A stretch of DNA of 64,000 nt from Pseudonocardia hydrocarbonoxydans (GCF_006539565.1 NZ_BJNG01000001.1:186001-250000); one strand, 5' to 3'. Positions 31,138 through 45,470 are shown, numbered from the stretch's first letter. The notes: generated from the sequence alone by a model not told the origin. Made by a program: numbers and translations.

Positions 31138-31202
31138 GTCGCACACCCGGTTGCTCCCCGCACAGGTCGCAGCCCGTGCGAGGAGCCGGTGGGCGTGCGA
31201 GC
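31138..31202 (+). repeat. Palindromic flank L1 of nuclease-like gene 2
   Basis: 65-base imperfect palindrome beginning GTCGCACACCCGG and ending GGGCGTGCGAGC, with internal GCAC/GTGC words. It is related to L2 (31281-31327; exact 14-base match TGCGAGGAGCCGGT at 31177-31190 and 31302-31315) and to the element at 32344-32407. Lies upstream of ctaA and downstream of nuclease-like gene 2. Confidence 0.7.
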
Positions 31203-31280
31203 AGGGGTGCCCGCATGGGAGAGGGGCCCGGTGGGCCGGGTGCCGCGGCATGCGTCGGCGTCGTCGCACGCCGTGTGGTC

Positions 31281-31327
31281 GCTCGCACGGGTCCCAGCCT
31301 CTGCGAGGAGCCGGTCCGCGTGCGAGC
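31281..31327 (+). repeat. Palindromic flank L2 of nuclease-like gene 2
   Basis: 47-base element with exact 8-base ends GCTCGCAC/GTGCGAGC, the second copy on the left of nuclease-like gene 2. It aligns to the right-hand element (32344-32407) at about 34 of 47 positions by eye. It lies 22 bases after the stop of the gene. Confidence 0.65.
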
Positions 31328-31348
31328 GCCGGGAGTCAGCGCCGGGAG

Positions 31349-32263
31349 TCAGGGGCGGAAGGTGCGGCGGAGGCGGGCGGCGGTGGGGGCGAAGGGGTCG
31401 AGGTCGGACCAGCCCCAGCGGACCGCGCCGAGGTCCTCGCCCCGCATCGCGTCCTCGCGCCGCTTCTCCGCGTAGACGACGTCGCGGGCGGTCGTGCCGG
31501 ACGGGACGAGCCGCCCGTACTTCTCGCGGCCGTCGAACTCGCCGAAGGTCCGCAGGCCCGGCCAGCCGAAGTCGGCGCGCCCCAGCAGGACACCGGCGGT
31601 GGACCACACCTCCCACTGCAGCACGGGCTCCGGGATGCCGGCGTGCATCATCGCGACCCGGCTGCGGGACTCGCCGACGCTCTCGCTCCCCCACCGTGCG
31701 AAGGCCAGCGCCCGCCGGGCGGCCGGGACGCCGGGCCGGCCCCGCGCGGTGGCGAGCGCGAGATCCAACTCCTCCCGGGTGACCGACCGGCGCCACAACG
31801 CGGCGTCCGCGACGACCACGGCCTGCTCGAAGCCGACCTGCCGCGCCACGTCGACGAGGGTCCGGGGCAGCGAGGTGACGGCGAGGCCGCCGACGGTCAC
31901 GATCTCGCCCGGCTCCAGTGGTGCCGCGTGGACGTGCAGGTTCCCGGTGAGCCGCGCACCCGACCGTCGCGCGCGGGTCATCTGCACCCGGCGCAGCGGA
32001 TCGCCCCAGACCGGCAGCCCGTGGAGCACGGCCGCCGAGAGGTGGCTGACCACGGCATCCGGGGACACCTGCCCGACGGCGGCCCGGACCTCCACGGCGT
32101 GGCGGGCCTCCGGCCGGTCCGACAGGGCACCGGGCCGGGAGTAGGCGCCGCGGCGCACGAGGCACAGCTCGCCGCGGCGCCGCCGGCCGCGGATCTCGGA
32201 ATCGTCGAACCCGTGGGCGAGGAGTTCGCGGCGGGTCAGGAGCCGGGCGTCGTCGATGTGCAC
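31349..32263 (-). CDS. AbiEi-like protein with PD-(D/E)XK-like C-terminal domain, paralogue 2
   Basis: 304 residues, paralogue of the gene at 20977-21873 with the same layout: N-terminal winged-helix-like LLTRRELLAHGFDDSEIRG, the motif PDAVVSHLSAAVLHGLPVW, then SVGESRSRVAMM and ADFGWPGLRTFGEFDG followed by EKYGR. The last two carry the D, E and K of a nuclease-like site. No toxin partner is adjacent. GTG at 32263 gives a start equivalent to that of paralogue 1. Bracketed by palindromic repeats (31138-31327 and 32344-32407) whose words differ from those around paralogue 1. Function unknown. Confidence 0.75.
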   Translation of the reverse strand: MHIDDARLLTRRELLAHGFDDSEIRGRRRRGELCLVRRGAYSRPGALSDRPEARHAVEVRAAVGQVSPDAVVSHLSAAVLHGLPVWGDPLRRVQMTRARRSGARLTGNLHVHAAPLEPGEIVTVGGLAVTSLPRTLVDVARQVGFEQAVVVADAALWRRSVTREELDLALATARGRPGVPAARRALAFARWGSESVGESRSRVAMMHAGIPEPVLQWEVWSTAGVLLGRADFGWPGLRTFGEFDGREKYGRLVPSGTTARDVVYAEKRREDAMRGEDLGAVRWGWSDLDPFAPTAARLRRTFRP

Positions 32264-32343
32264 GGACGCAGGATGGGACGGCCGGGGCCCCGGACGGGGG
32301 CGAACGCGGCAACCTGTGGACAACCCGGGTCGCGTCGTCCCCC

Positions 32344-32407
32344 GTCGCACAGGTTCCGGGCGCTCGCACCGGTTGCACCCTCTGCGACGCGCCGCCGGGT
32401 GTGCGAC
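32344..32407 (+). repeat. Palindromic flank R of nuclease-like gene 2
   Basis: 64-base element with exact 8-base inverted ends (GTCGCACA / TGTGCGAC) and further internal GCTCGCACC and TCTGCGACG words. It lies between the start of nuclease-like gene 2 and the stop of the ABC-2 permease gene and resembles L1 and L2 on the other side of the gene. Confidence 0.7.
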
Positions 32408-32417
32408 GGGCCGCGGG

Positions 32418-33221
32418 TCAGCGCAGGCGGACCAGGCGGGTGGCCGCCAGCGTCGCCACCGCGGCCCACGCCACGAGCACCAGCACCGGGGTCAGGCCGG
32501 GGGGTGCGCCGGTGGTCAGGACCGTGCGCAGGCCCTCGGCGAGGGCACCGGAGGGGAGCGCGGTCGCCACCGCGGCCAGCGGCCCGGGCAGCTGCGACAC
32601 CGGGACGACGATGCCCCCGGCCAGCAGCAGCACGAACCACACCACGTTGGCGACGGCGAGGGTGACCTCCGCGCGCAGCGTGCCGCCGAGCAGGATGCCC
32701 AGCGCCCCGAACGCGGCCGACCCCAGCAGCACCAGCAGCACCGCCCAGGCCAGGCCGGTCGCGGCGGGCCGCCAGCCCAGGACGGCGGCCAGTGCCCCGA
32801 GCACCACCATCTGCACGGCGACGATCCCGAGCACGGCGGCCAACCGGCCCGCGACCAGCAGCCAGCGGGGCAGCGCGGTGGCCGCGAGGCGCCGGATGAC
32901 CCCGTAGCGGCGGTCGAAACCGAGGGCGATGGCCTGCCCGGTGAAGGCCGTGGACATCACCGCGAGCGCCAGCACCCCCGGTGTGACGGAGTCGACCCGC
33001 GGCTCGGGCAGCGCCACCAGGTCCAGCAGGGTGAGCCCGACCAGTAGCACGACCGGGATGAGCAGCGTGAGCAGCACCTGCTCGCCGTTGCGCAGGGCCA
33101 GCCGCAGCTCCGTGCCGGCCTGGGCGGCGAGCATCCGGCCGGGTGCGCCCGCCCCGGGGCGCGGGGTGAAGGTGCCGGGGACGAAACGGTCCGGCGGCGA
33201 CGAGTGCATCGCGGAGGTCAT
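32418..33221 (-). CDS. ABC-2 type exporter permease
   Basis: 267 residues with six membrane segments of the ABC-2 superfamily (family feature: RYGVIRRLAATALPRW after the second segment, then VVPVSQLPGPLAAVATALPSG). It forms an export channel with the ATPase encoded just upstream; the ATG overlaps that gene's stop (ATGA). The pair corresponds to Rv1457c/Rv1458c. The substrate is unknown; the neighbour mptB suggests, without proof, envelope material. Confidence 0.9.
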   Translation of the reverse strand: MTSAMHSSPPDRFVPGTFTPRPGAGAPGRMLAAQAGTELRLALRNGEQVLLTLLIPVVLLVGLTLLDLVALPEPRVDSVTPGVLALAVMSTAFTGQAIALGFDRRYGVIRRLAATALPRWLLVAGRLAAVLGIVAVQMVVLGALAAVLGWRPAATGLAWAVLLVLLGSAAFGALGILLGGTLRAEVTLAVANVVWFVLLLAGGIVVPVSQLPGPLAAVATALPSGALAEGLRTVLTTGAPPGLTPVLVLVAWAAVATLAATRLVRLR

Positions 33222-34141
33222 GTGCGCAGCTCCCGGCCGGTCAGTTCGAGGAACACGTCCTCCAGGCTGCGTCGTGCGACCTGCACGTCGTCGGCCAGCG
33301 CGCCCTGCTCGGCGCACCACGAGGTGATCACCGACAGCACCGACGGGTCGATGCGGCCCTGCACGAGGTAGCGCCCGGCGATGGGCTCGGCGGCGCCGTA
33401 GCCCTCGGGGAGGGCGGTGCGCAGCCCGTCGAGGTCCATGCCGGCGCGGGCCCGGAAGCGCAGCTCCTGCTGCTCGCCCGCGGTGAGGACGGCGGGTGAG
33501 CCGTGCGCGACGACGCGGCCGTGGTCGACGATCACCACGTCGTCGGCCAGCGCCTCGGCCTCCTCCATCAGGTGCGTGGTGAGCAGCACCGCCACCCCGT
33601 CGCGGCGCAGCGCGGAGATGAGGTCCCAGACCAGGCGGCGGCCCTGGGGGTCCATGCCGGCCGTCGGCTCGTCGAGGAACACCAGCTCCGGGCGCCCGAC
33701 GACGGCGCAGGCGAGCGCGAGCCGTTGCTGCTGCCCGCCGGAGAGGCGCTTGTAGGGGGTGCGGCCGCAGGCGTCGAGCCCCAGCACCCCGGACAGCCAG
33801 CCGACGTCGAGGGGGTGCGCCGCGCAGGCCGCGACGACCCGCAGCATCTCCCGGGCGTGCACCCCGGGGTAGGCGCCACCGCCCTGCGGCAGCACCCCGA
33901 TCCGGGCGCGCAGCGCGTCGGGCGCCCCGGCCGGGTCGACGCCGAGCACGCGCACCTCGCCCGCGTCGGCGCGGGCGAACCCGGTGCACACGTCGACGGT
34001 GGTGGTCTTGCCCGCGCCGTTGGGCCCGAGCAGGGCGAGCACGGAGGCGGCGGGCAGGTCCAGGTCGAGCCCGTCCACCGCGGTGGTGCGGCCGTAGCGC
34101 TTGACCAGACCACGCACGGACACGGCGGGTTGCGGACTCAC
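33218..34141 (-). CDS. ABC-2 type exporter ATP-binding protein
   Basis: 307 residues. Walker A LGPNGAGKTT, signature LSGGQQQR, Walker B LVFLDEPTAGMDP, H-loop TTHLMEEAEA. A C-terminal extension ending SLEDVFLELTGRELR is characteristic of drug/polysaccharide-type ABC-2 ATPases. The GTG at 34141 has no ribosome site; it lies 11 bases after the mptB stop, so it is either coupled to mptB or made from a leaderless transcript (TAGACT on the minus strand at 34150-34155). Confidence 0.9.
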   Translation of the reverse strand: MSPQPAVSVRGLVKRYGRTTAVDGLDLDLPAASVLALLGPNGAGKTTTVDVCTGFARADAGEVRVLGVDPAGAPDALRARIGVLPQGGGAYPGVHAREMLRVVAACAAHPLDVGWLSGVLGLDACGRTPYKRLSGGQQQRLALACAVVGRPELVFLDEPTAGMDPQGRRLVWDLISALRRDGVAVLLTTHLMEEAEALADDVVIVDHGRVVAHGSPAVLTAGEQQELRFRARAGMDLDGLRTALPEGYGAAEPIAGRYLVQGRIDPSVLSVITSWCAEQGALADDVQVARRSLEDVFLELTGRELRT

Positions 34142-34152
34142 GGGAGGTGAGT

Positions 34153-35751
34153 CTAGAGAGGTGCCCCGGGCCGGGCCTGCGGGCGACCCGCCGGGACGCG
34201 CCCCGGCCACGCGTCGACGTCGACGCCGGTGCGCCCGACCAGGCTGCGCCGCACCACGAGCAGCGCGAGCGCGAGCACCAGCAGCCCCGCGACGATGGAC
34301 ATCGGGAGCTGGTAGGCCCGGAAGTTGAAGTCGGCCCCGGTGGGCGGCACGACGATCGCGAGGATCCCGGAGATCACCAACATCGCCCGGCGCGCCCGGG
34401 GCATCGCCCGGGTGGCGGCGAGCGGGATGACCGCCCACAGCAGGTACCAGGGGTGCACGATCGGGCTGAGCAGCACCACCGCGCCCATCCCGGCGGCCAT
34501 GCCGGTGATCGCGTCGACCCGGCCCCGGAGCACGGCGAGCATCAGCCAGCCGGCCAGCAGGGCGGCCACCACGATCCCGCCGGCGCGGGTGAGGGAGAGC
34601 ACGGCGTCGGTGTGGTCGCCCAGTCCGCCGAGGATGCCGACCTGCCCGCCGAGCAGCCCCAGGTCGGTGGAGACCGAGAGCCAGCTGCGGATCAGGCTCG
34701 GCGCGTCGAGCGCGCTGAGCCAGGCCACGCCCAGGCCCGTGCCGTAGCCGAAGACCGCGTAGATCACCGCCGCGATGGCGGTGTAGACCGTCGTCGCGAT
34801 CGCGACGTCGCGCACCCGCCCGCCGCGCCGGCGCGCCCACTCGATGCCCAGGAACCCCAGCGCGAGCAGCGCGGGCAGCTTGACCGCCGAGGCGAGCACG
34901 ATCAGCACCCCGCCGCCCAGGAAGTGCGGATCCCACCACCGCTCGCCCGCACGCAGCCCCACCTCGAAGCCGACGAGCATGAGCCCGACCATGAGCGACT
35001 CGTTGTGCATGCCGCTGACCAGGTGGAACAGCACCAGGGGATTGGCGACGCCGAGCCACATCGCCAGCCCGACGTCGAGCCCGCAGCGCCGCGCCAGCTT
35101 GGGCAGTACCCACACGATCATCGCCACGCCGACCAGCGCCAGCGCCCGGTGCGCGAACACCCCCGCGACGATGTCGTTGCCGGTGAGCGCGGTGATGCCG
35201 CGGCCGAGCACGAGGAAGAACGGGCCGTACGGGGCGCCGGTGTCGCGCCAGATCGTGGGGATCGAGCGCACCAGCGGGTCGTCGACGCCGAAGGCCTCGG
35301 CCGGGCCGAGCGTGTACGGGTCGAGCCCGCGGGCGAGCGTGGCGCTCTGGGCGAGGTAGCTGTAGACGTCGCGGGAGAACAACGGCGGGGCCAGCGCGAG
35401 CGGGAGGGCCCACAGCGCGGCGGTGCGGGCGAGCTGCCCCGGCGTGGGGGCGGGCGCGACGGCGCCGTTGTTGCGCAGCATCTTGCCGATCCACAGCCAG
35501 GCGAGCACGACCATGCCGATGCCGGCGTAGGTGAGCGCGATGGCGACGGTGGCGTTGCGGCTGGGCAGGCTGAGCACCCGGATGCCGAACAGCGGGTTGG
35601 GGACGGGCAGGGCCCCGGCCCCGAGCGCGCCCCCGGCCATCAGCAGGGCGCCGGTGAGCCCGAGCAGCCGCGCGGTGCGGCTGGGATCGCGCGGCGCGGG
35701 CGGGCGTGGGCCCTCGCCCACGATCGCGTCGTCCACCCCGGGTGCGGCCAT
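34153..35751 (-). CDS. mptB: Polyprenol-phosphomannose-dependent alpha-1,6-mannosyltransferase (MptB type)
   Basis: 532 residues, a GT-C membrane glycosyltransferase with about thirteen membrane segments. The first external loop has [11 protein letters not shown] with the catalytic acidic residue. Orthologue of Rv1459c/MptB by synteny (directly divergent from sufR) and sequence; MptB primes the alpha-1,6-mannan core of lipomannan. ATG at 35751 is chosen; a 14-residue upstream extension lacks family similarity. [21 protein letters not shown] in the middle is a strongly conserved family segment. Confidence 0.9.
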   Translation of the reverse strand: MAAPGVDDAIVGEGPRPPAPRDPSRTARLLGLTGALLMAGGALGAGALPVPNPLFGIRVLSLPSRNATVAIALTYAGIGMVVLAWLWIGKMLRNNGAVAPAPTPGQLARTAALWALPLALAPPLFSRDVYSYLAQSATLARGLDPYTLGPAEAFGVDDPLVRSIPTIWRDTGAPYGPFFLVLGRGITALTGNDIVAGVFAHRALALVGVAMIVWVLPKLARRCGLDVGLAMWLGVANPLVLFHLVSGMHNESLMVGLMLVGFEVGLRAGERWWDPHFLGGGVLIVLASAVKLPALLALGFLGIEWARRRGGRVRDVAIATTVYTAIAAVIYAVFGYGTGLGVAWLSALDAPSLIRSWLSVSTDLGLLGGQVGILGGLGDHTDAVLSLTRAGGIVVAALLAGWLMLAVLRGRVDAITGMAAGMGAVVLLSPIVHPWYLLWAVIPLAATRAMPRARRAMLVISGILAIVVPPTGADFNFRAYQLPMSIVAGLLVLALALLVVRRSLVGRTGVDVDAWPGRVPAGRPQARPGAPL

Positions 35752-35835
35752 GGCGGCAGCGTATCGAGGGGGTACGACGGTGAGGCGCCTCACCCGGGGA
35801 GGGGGGCGGTTTTGCCGTCGGCGCGGATATAGGCA

Positions 35836-35850
35836 ACACTGGCGTTGTGA
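35836..35850 (+). promoter_or_regulatory. SufR-type operator overlapping the sufR start
   Basis: ACACT-N5-TGTGA, the pattern reported for mycobacterial SufR (recalled from the literature, not checked here). Bases 35847-35849 of the right half are the sufR GTG start codon. Binding here would block sufR and the suf operon behind it, giving autorepression when SufR carries its iron-sulfur cluster. Confidence 0.75.
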
Positions 35851-36613
35851 AAAGCACCGGAACGCCCACGGGCGATCTTCGCGTGCCCACCCAGGCCGGG
35901 GCGGTGGTCCCGGTCCAGGCGGGAGGGCCCGTCGACGGCCGCACCCGCGAGGCGGTCGCCCGCCTGCTGATGGAGCAGGGCCCGGTCACCGCCGCGCAGG
36001 TCGCCACGGCACTGGAGCTGTCCTCGCCCGCCGTCCGCCGCCACCTCGACGCCCTGCTCGCCGACGGCGAGGCCGAGTGCCGCGAGGCCACCCGCCGCGG
36101 GCCCCGCGGCCGGGGCCGACCGGCCCGGCAGTACCTGCTCACCGACGCCGGCCGCGCCCGCTTCGGGCACAACTACGACGACCTCGCCGTCGCCGCGTTG
36201 CGCTACCTGGCCCAGCACGGCGGTCCCGACGCGGTGCAGGGCTTCGCCCAGAGCCGCGTCGAGGAGCTGCTCGGCGACGGGCTCGCGCAGATCGAGGCCG
36301 CGCAGGGCCCGGACGCGCGCACCCACGCGCTGGCCACCGTGCTCACCGCCCGGGGCTACGCGGCCCAGGCGCGGGAGGGCGGCCACGGCGTCCAGCTCTG
36401 CCAGCACCACTGCCCGGTCGCGCACGTCGCGGCCGAGTTCCCGGCCCTGTGCGAGGCCGAGACCCACGCGTTCGCGGAGCTGCTCGGTACCCACGTACAG
36501 CGCCTCGCGACCATCGCCCGCGGAGACTCCGCGTGCACCACCCACGTTCCGCTGGACGCACCCGAGGTCCGGCGGAGGGCAACCACCACGATCCCGAGAG
36601 GGAGGCAGTCCGA

Positions 36614-36617
<4 letters not shown>
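35847..36617 (+). CDS. sufR: Iron-sulfur-sensing repressor SufR
   Basis: 256 residues, ArsR/MarR-like winged helix (about residues 33-100: [40 protein letters not shown]) followed by a C-terminal Fe-S cluster region with Cys185, Cys189, Cys202 and probably Cys230 ([22 protein letters not shown]). It represses the suf operon when its cluster is intact. GTG 35847 has no ribosome site and overlaps the predicted operator, so translation may be leaderless. The stop overlaps sufB (ATGA). Confidence 0.92.
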
Positions 36618-41260
<4,643 letters not shown>

Positions 41261-41261
<1 letters not shown>

Positions 41262-41719
41262 TGCAGCTGGAGCAGATGTACCAGGAGATCATCCTGGACC
41301 ACTACCGCACCCCGCACGGCGCCGGGCTGCGCGAGCCGTACGACGCCGAGTCGATGCAGATCAACCCCACCTGCGGCGACGAGATCACGCTGCGGGTGAA
41401 GCTCGACGGCGACACCGTCGCCGAGGTCTCGCACGAGACGCTGGGCTGCTCGATCAGCCAGGCGTCGGCGTCGGTGCTCACCGACCTCGTCGTCGGCCGC
41501 TCGGTCGAGGACTCCCTGCGCATCCTCGGCGCGTTCCAGGAGATGGCGCAGGGCCGGGGCAAGGTCGAGCCCGACGAGGACGTCCTCGGCGACGGCGTCG
41601 CATTCGCCGGCGTCGCGAAGTACCCGGCGCGCGTCAAGTGCGCACTGCTCGGGTGGATGGCGTTCAAGGACGCGGTCATCCGGAGCGAGCGAAGCGATTC
41701 CCAGGAGGCAACAGCATGA
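41261..41719 (+). CDS. sufU: Zinc-dependent sulfurtransferase SufU
   Basis: 152 residues, IscU-like SufU that accepts sulfur from SufS and, in Gram-positive bacteria, passes it to the SufBCD scaffold. Zinc ligands Cys38, Asp40, Cys63 and Cys127 are in place (PTCGDE, LGCSISQAS, RVKCALLGW). The insertion between the second and third cysteine typical of SufU rather than IscU is present. The GTG start overlaps the sufS stop by one base. Confidence 0.95.
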
Positions 41720-42105
41720 GCGAGACCACCGACGACGTCGTGCGCGGTGCGGCGGGCATGCCCGAGCCGCCCGCCACGACCGGCGACCCCTCGGTCGACG
41801 ACCTCGAGGAGGCCATGCGTGACGTGGTCGACCCCGAGCTGGGCATCAACGTCGTCGACCTGGGCCTGGTGTACGGCATCGCGGCCACCGACGGCGTCGC
41901 CACCATCGACATGACCCTGACCAGCGCGGCCTGCCCGCTCACCGACGTCATCGAGGAGCAGACCCGCTCCGCGCTGACCGGCGGCGGCAACGGCGGCCTG
42001 GTGAACGACATCAAGATCAACTGGGTCTGGATGCCGCCGTGGGGTCCGGAGAAGATCACCGAGGACGGCCGCGAGCAGCTGCGGGCCCTCGGCTTCCGCG
42101 TCTGA
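41716..42105 (+). CDS. sufT: SufT-like metal-sulfur cluster assembly factor (DUF59)
   Basis: 129 residues, MIP18/DUF59 family. Core motifs DVVDPELGINVVDLGLVY and LTSAACPLTDVIEEQ are standard. SufT proteins help mature iron-sulfur proteins downstream of the SUF scaffold. The ATG overlaps the sufU stop (ATGA) and a GGAGG ribosome site lies 8 bases upstream. Last gene of the operon, followed by a strong hairpin; equivalent to Rv1466. Confidence 0.94.
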   Translation: MSETTDDVVRGAAGMPEPPATTGDPSVDDLEEAMRDVVDPELGINVVDLGLVYGIAATDGVATIDMTLTSAACPLTDVIEEQTRSALTGGGNGGLVNDIKINWVWMPPWGPEKITEDGREQLRALGFRV

Positions 42106-42113
42106 GCCCCGCG

Positions 42114-42158
42114 CGAACGGCACGTTCACCCGACGACCTCGGGTGAACGTGCCGTTCG
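42114..42158. terminator. Perfect 20-bp hairpin between suf operon and beta-glucosidase gene
   Basis: 42114-42133 pairs without mismatch with 42139-42158 around the loop CGACC. The stem contains GAACGGCACGTTC. It begins nine bases after the sufT stop and sits between convergent genes, so it should end transcription in both directions. No T-run. Confidence 0.9.
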
Positions 42159-42182
42159 TCTAGGCGGGGGTGGGCCGGGACG

Positions 42183-43634
42183 CTACGGCTGCACTGCGTT
42201 GGCCCGGATCACGTCGGCGTAGAACAACGCGCTGTCCTTCACCGTGCGCTCCTGCGTGGTGTAGTCGACGTGCACGATCCCGAAACGCTTGCCGTAGCCC
42301 CAGGCCCACTCGAAGTTGTCGAGCAGCGACCACACGCAGTACCCGACGACGGGCGCGCCCGCGGTGATCGCGGCGTGCACGGCCGCGATGTGGGTGCGCA
42401 GGTACTCGCGGCGGTCCGGGTCGGCCACGCGGCCGTCCGGGCCGACGACGTCGGGGAACGCGGCCCCGTTCTCGGTGACCAGCAGCTCCAGGCCGGGGGC
42501 CTCGCGGGCCATCCGCACCAGTAGCTCGGTCATCCCGCGCGGGTCGATGCCCCACCCCATGTCGGTGGTGCGCCCGGAGCGTCGCGGGAACTCGACGTCG
42601 TCACAGGCGATCCACGGGCTCGCCGCCCCGTCGCCGTGGCCGTCGGCGTACTCCCTGGGCCGCTCGCGCGTCCAGTGCCGCACGACGGTGGGGGAGTAGT
42701 AGTTCACCCCCAGCACGTCCACGCCGCCCGCGGCGATCAGGTCCAGGTCACCGGGTCGCACGAACCCCCAGTCGGTGACGCCCGCGGTGTCGGCCAGCAC
42801 GTCGTCGGGGTAGTGCCCGCGCAGCAGGGGGTCGAGGAACACCCGGTTCTGCAGCCCGTCGACGCGGCGGGCGGCGTCGGCGTCGAGCGCCGAGCCGGTC
42901 TCCGGCCGCACCCACACCAGGTTCAGGCTGATCGACACCCGGGCGTCCGGGGCGGCCCGGCGGACCGCGGCCGCACCGAGGCCGTGGGCCAGGTTGAGGT
43001 GGTGCACGGCGGCCAGCGCCGCGGCGTCGGAGGTGCGGCCGGGCGCGTGCACGCCGCTGGCATAGCCCAGGTAGGCGCTGCACCACGGCTCGTTGAGCGT
43101 GATGAACAGCCGCACCCGGTCGCCCAGCGCCGCCGCGACCACGCCCGCGTACTCGGCGAACCGCTCCGCCGTGGCCCGCGACGTCCAGCCGCCCGCGTCC
43201 TCCAGGGCCTGCGGGAGGTCCCAGTGGTAGAGCGTGACGGCCGGGGTGATGCCCGCGGCCAGCAGGGCGTCGACGAGGTCGGAGTAGAACGCCAGCCCGT
43301 CGGGGTTCACCGGGCCCAGCGCGTCCGCGGTGACCTGCGGGGTGATCCGCGACCAGGACACCGAGAACCGGTAGGAGGTGAGCCCGAGCCGGGCCATCAG
43401 CGCCACGTCGTCGCGGAAGCGGTGGTAGTGGTCGACGGCGACGTCACCGGTGTCGCCACCGGCGACCCGTCCGGGGGTGTGGGAGAAGACGTCCCAGATC
43501 GACGGGGTGCGCCCGCCCTCGTCGACGGCCCCCTCGATCTGGTAGGCGGCGGTCGCCGAGCCCCACAGGAAGCCGGTGGGGAACGTCAGCGGCGCGGTCA
43601 CCGCGACGGGGTGGGTGGTGGTCACGCGGGTCAT
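42183..43634 (-). CDS. Beta-glucosidase, glycoside hydrolase family 1
   Basis: 483 residues, cytosolic GH1 (alpha/beta)8 barrel. N-terminal [19 protein letters not shown]; acid/base Glu in TLNEPWC; nucleophile Glu in VTENGAAF; C-terminal [18 protein letters not shown]. It would hydrolyse beta-glucosides such as cellobiose brought in by the adjacent ABC transporter. ATG overlaps the upstream permease stop (ATGA). Last gene of the LacI-controlled operon. Confidence 0.95.
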   Translation of the reverse strand: MTRVTTTHPVAVTAPLTFPTGFLWGSATAAYQIEGAVDEGGRTPSIWDVFSHTPGRVAGGDTGDVAVDHYHRFRDDVALMARLGLTSYRFSVSWSRITPQVTADALGPVNPDGLAFYSDLVDALLAAGITPAVTLYHWDLPQALEDAGGWTSRATAERFAEYAGVVAAALGDRVRLFITLNEPWCSAYLGYASGVHAPGRTSDAAALAAVHHLNLAHGLGAAAVRRAAPDARVSISLNLVWVRPETGSALDADAARRVDGLQNRVFLDPLLRGHYPDDVLADTAGVTDWGFVRPGDLDLIAAGGVDVLGVNYYSPTVVRHWTRERPREYADGHGDGAASPWIACDDVEFPRRSGRTTDMGWGIDPRGMTELLVRMAREAPGLELLVTENGAAFPDVVGPDGRVADPDRREYLRTHIAAVHAAITAGAPVVGYCVWSLLDNFEWAWGYGKRFGIVHVDYTTQERTVKDSALFYADVIRANAVQP

Positions 43635-44518
43635 CCCTTCACGGCGCCGGCGATGATGCCGCCGACGATCTGACGGCCGAGCAGCAGGAAGACCACGATC
43701 ACCGGCAGCGTCCCGACGAGGGTGCCCGCCATGATCACCGAGGTGTCCGGGACGTACCCGCTGCCGAGATTGTTGAGCGCCACCTGCACGGTGGGGTTGG
43801 TCGAGTTGAGCGTGATGACGGGCCAGAAGAAGTCGTTCCAGGCCGTCATGAACGTGAGCATCGCGAGCACGGCCATGCCCGGGCGGGCGATCGGCAGCAC
43901 GATGGAGACGAAGGTCCGCAGCGAGGTGGCCCCGTCGACGCGGGCCGCGTCGAGCAGCTCGTCGGGCAGCGCCTGTACCAGGTACTGGCGCATGAAGAAC
44001 ACCCCGAACGCGGCCACCAGCGACGGCAGGATCACCGAGCTGAGCTCGCCGGCCAGCCCGAGGTTCGCCATGAGCGCGTAGAGCGGGACGACGCCCAGGC
44101 TGGGCGGGATCATCATGGTCCCCAGCGCGACGGCGAACAGCGCCGACCGCCCGCGGAACCGCAGCTTCGCGAACGCGAACCCGGCCAGCGTGCACAGCAG
44201 CACCGTGCTGGCGGTGACCACGCCGGAGACGATCGTCGAGTTCAGCAGCGCGAGCCCGATGTCCTGCGACTCGACCGCCTTGGCGATGTTGGACCACAGG
44301 TCCGGGCCGGGCGTGAGCGGCGGAGGGGTCCGGTTCATCTCCGCCATCGGCCGGCTGGCCGCGACGACCATGTAGTAGAAGGGCACCAGGAACACGAACG
44401 CGGTGACGCAGAGCAGCACGTAGGTCAGCGGGCCCGCCGAGTCGTTGCGGCGCAGGCGCCCGCGCGCGGGCACCCGGGTGGCGGGCGTGACCGGGGGACG
44501 CTCCAGGGTGGCGGTCAC
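43631..44518 (-). CDS. Sugar ABC transporter permease, MalG type
   Basis: 295 residues, six membrane segments. The coupling loop [20 protein letters not shown] is the EAA motif of carbohydrate transporters, and [11 protein letters not shown], a usual MalG segment, precedes it. GTG start overlaps the stop of the MalF-type gene (GTGA) and its stop overlaps the beta-glucosidase start. No ATPase gene is in the operon; such systems often share a common MsiK-type ATPase encoded elsewhere. Confidence 0.93.
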   Translation of the reverse strand: MTATLERPPVTPATRVPARGRLRRNDSAGPLTYVLLCVTAFVFLVPFYYMVVAASRPMAEMNRTPPPLTPGPDLWSNIAKAVESQDIGLALLNSTIVSGVVTASTVLLCTLAGFAFAKLRFRGRSALFAVALGTMMIPPSLGVVPLYALMANLGLAGELSSVILPSLVAAFGVFFMRQYLVQALPDELLDAARVDGATSLRTFVSIVLPIARPGMAVLAMLTFMTAWNDFFWPVITLNSTNPTVQVALNNLGSGYVPDTSVIMAGTLVGTLPVIVVFLLLGRQIVGGIIAGAVKG

Positions 44519-45468
44519 GTCGCCCTCCGCTTCGCGATCCGGGTGTTGACCAGTACCAGCACGATGATCAGCAGGAAGGTCACCCAGGCGACGGTGGCCG
44601 CGCGGCCGAGGCTGCCGTAGGTCCAGCCCTGCTGGTACATGAACAGCCCGAGCGTCTGGTACTGCCCGAGCGCGCCGCCGTCGGGCTTGCCGCCGCCGAA
44701 GATCAGCGGCTCGCCGAACAGCTGGCTGGCCCCGATCGTCGACACGACGACGGTGAACAGGATCGTGGGCCGCAGGCCGGGCAGCGTCACGTGCCGGAAC
44801 TGCTGCCAGCGGCTCGCCCCGTCGAGCGCGGCGGCCTCGTAGAGGTCCTGGCTGATCGACTGCATGCCGGCCAGGTAGATCAGCGCGTTGTAGCCGGTCC
44901 ACCGCCAGATGACGATCACCGAGATGGCGAGCTGGGCGGTCCAGTCGCCGTTGCGCCAGTCCACGGCGTCCACGCCGACGATCCCGAGCAGCCAGTTGAC
45001 CGCCCCGGCGTCGCGCCCGAACAGCTGCGCGAACACCAGCGCCGCGGCCGCCACCGACGTCGCGTAGGGCATGATCATCGACACGCGGAAGAACGTGCGC
45101 CCGCGCATCCGGTAGTGCAGCAGGTGCGCCAGGCCCAGGGCCAGCGCGAGCTGCGGCACCGTCGACAGCACGCCGATCGTGAAGGTCTTCCACAGCGCGT
45201 TGTAGAACGCCGGGTTGGACAGCAGCCAGGCGTAGTTCTCCAGGCCGAGCCACTCCATCTCCGAGCCGAGCCGGTAGGAGTGCAGGCTGATCCACGCGGT
45301 GTGCACCAGCGGGAACAGCCCGAACGCGGCGAAGAGCAGGAAGAACGGGGCCACGTAGGCGTACGGGGCGGAGCGCTCCTCGACCCGGAAGAGCCGGGCG
45401 CGCCACGGGGTCCCCGCCCCCGGGGGCGCGGTGCGCTCCCCGGGGACGGGACGCTGGACGGTCGGCAC
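44515..45468 (-). CDS. Sugar ABC transporter permease, MalF type
   Basis: 317 residues, six membrane segments. EAA-type coupling loop [21 protein letters not shown]-terminal [19 protein letters not shown] is the usual first segment of MalF-like subunits. GTG at 45468 is two bases after the binding-protein stop; an upstream open frame belongs to overlapping sequence. Forms the channel with the MalG-type subunit. Confidence 0.93.
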   Translation of the reverse strand: MPTVQRPVPGERTAPPGAGTPWRARLFRVEERSAPYAYVAPFFLLFAAFGLFPLVHTAWISLHSYRLGSEMEWLGLENYAWLLSNPAFYNALWKTFTIGVLSTVPQLALALGLAHLLHYRMRGRTFFRVSMIMPYATSVAAAALVFAQLFGRDAGAVNWLLGIVGVDAVDWRNGDWTAQLAISVIVIWRWTGYNALIYLAGMQSISQDLYEAAALDGASRWQQFRHVTLPGLRPTILFTVVVSTIGASQLFGEPLIFGGGKPDGGALGQYQTLGLFMYQQGWTYGSLGRAATVAWVTFLLIIVLVLVNTRIAKRRAT

Positions 45469-45470
45469 GC

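Noticed and set aside
31138-32407. CRISPR-like repeats
   Set aside because: Copies are few, palindromic over their whole length, unequal in spacing and separated by a gene; no cas genes are present.
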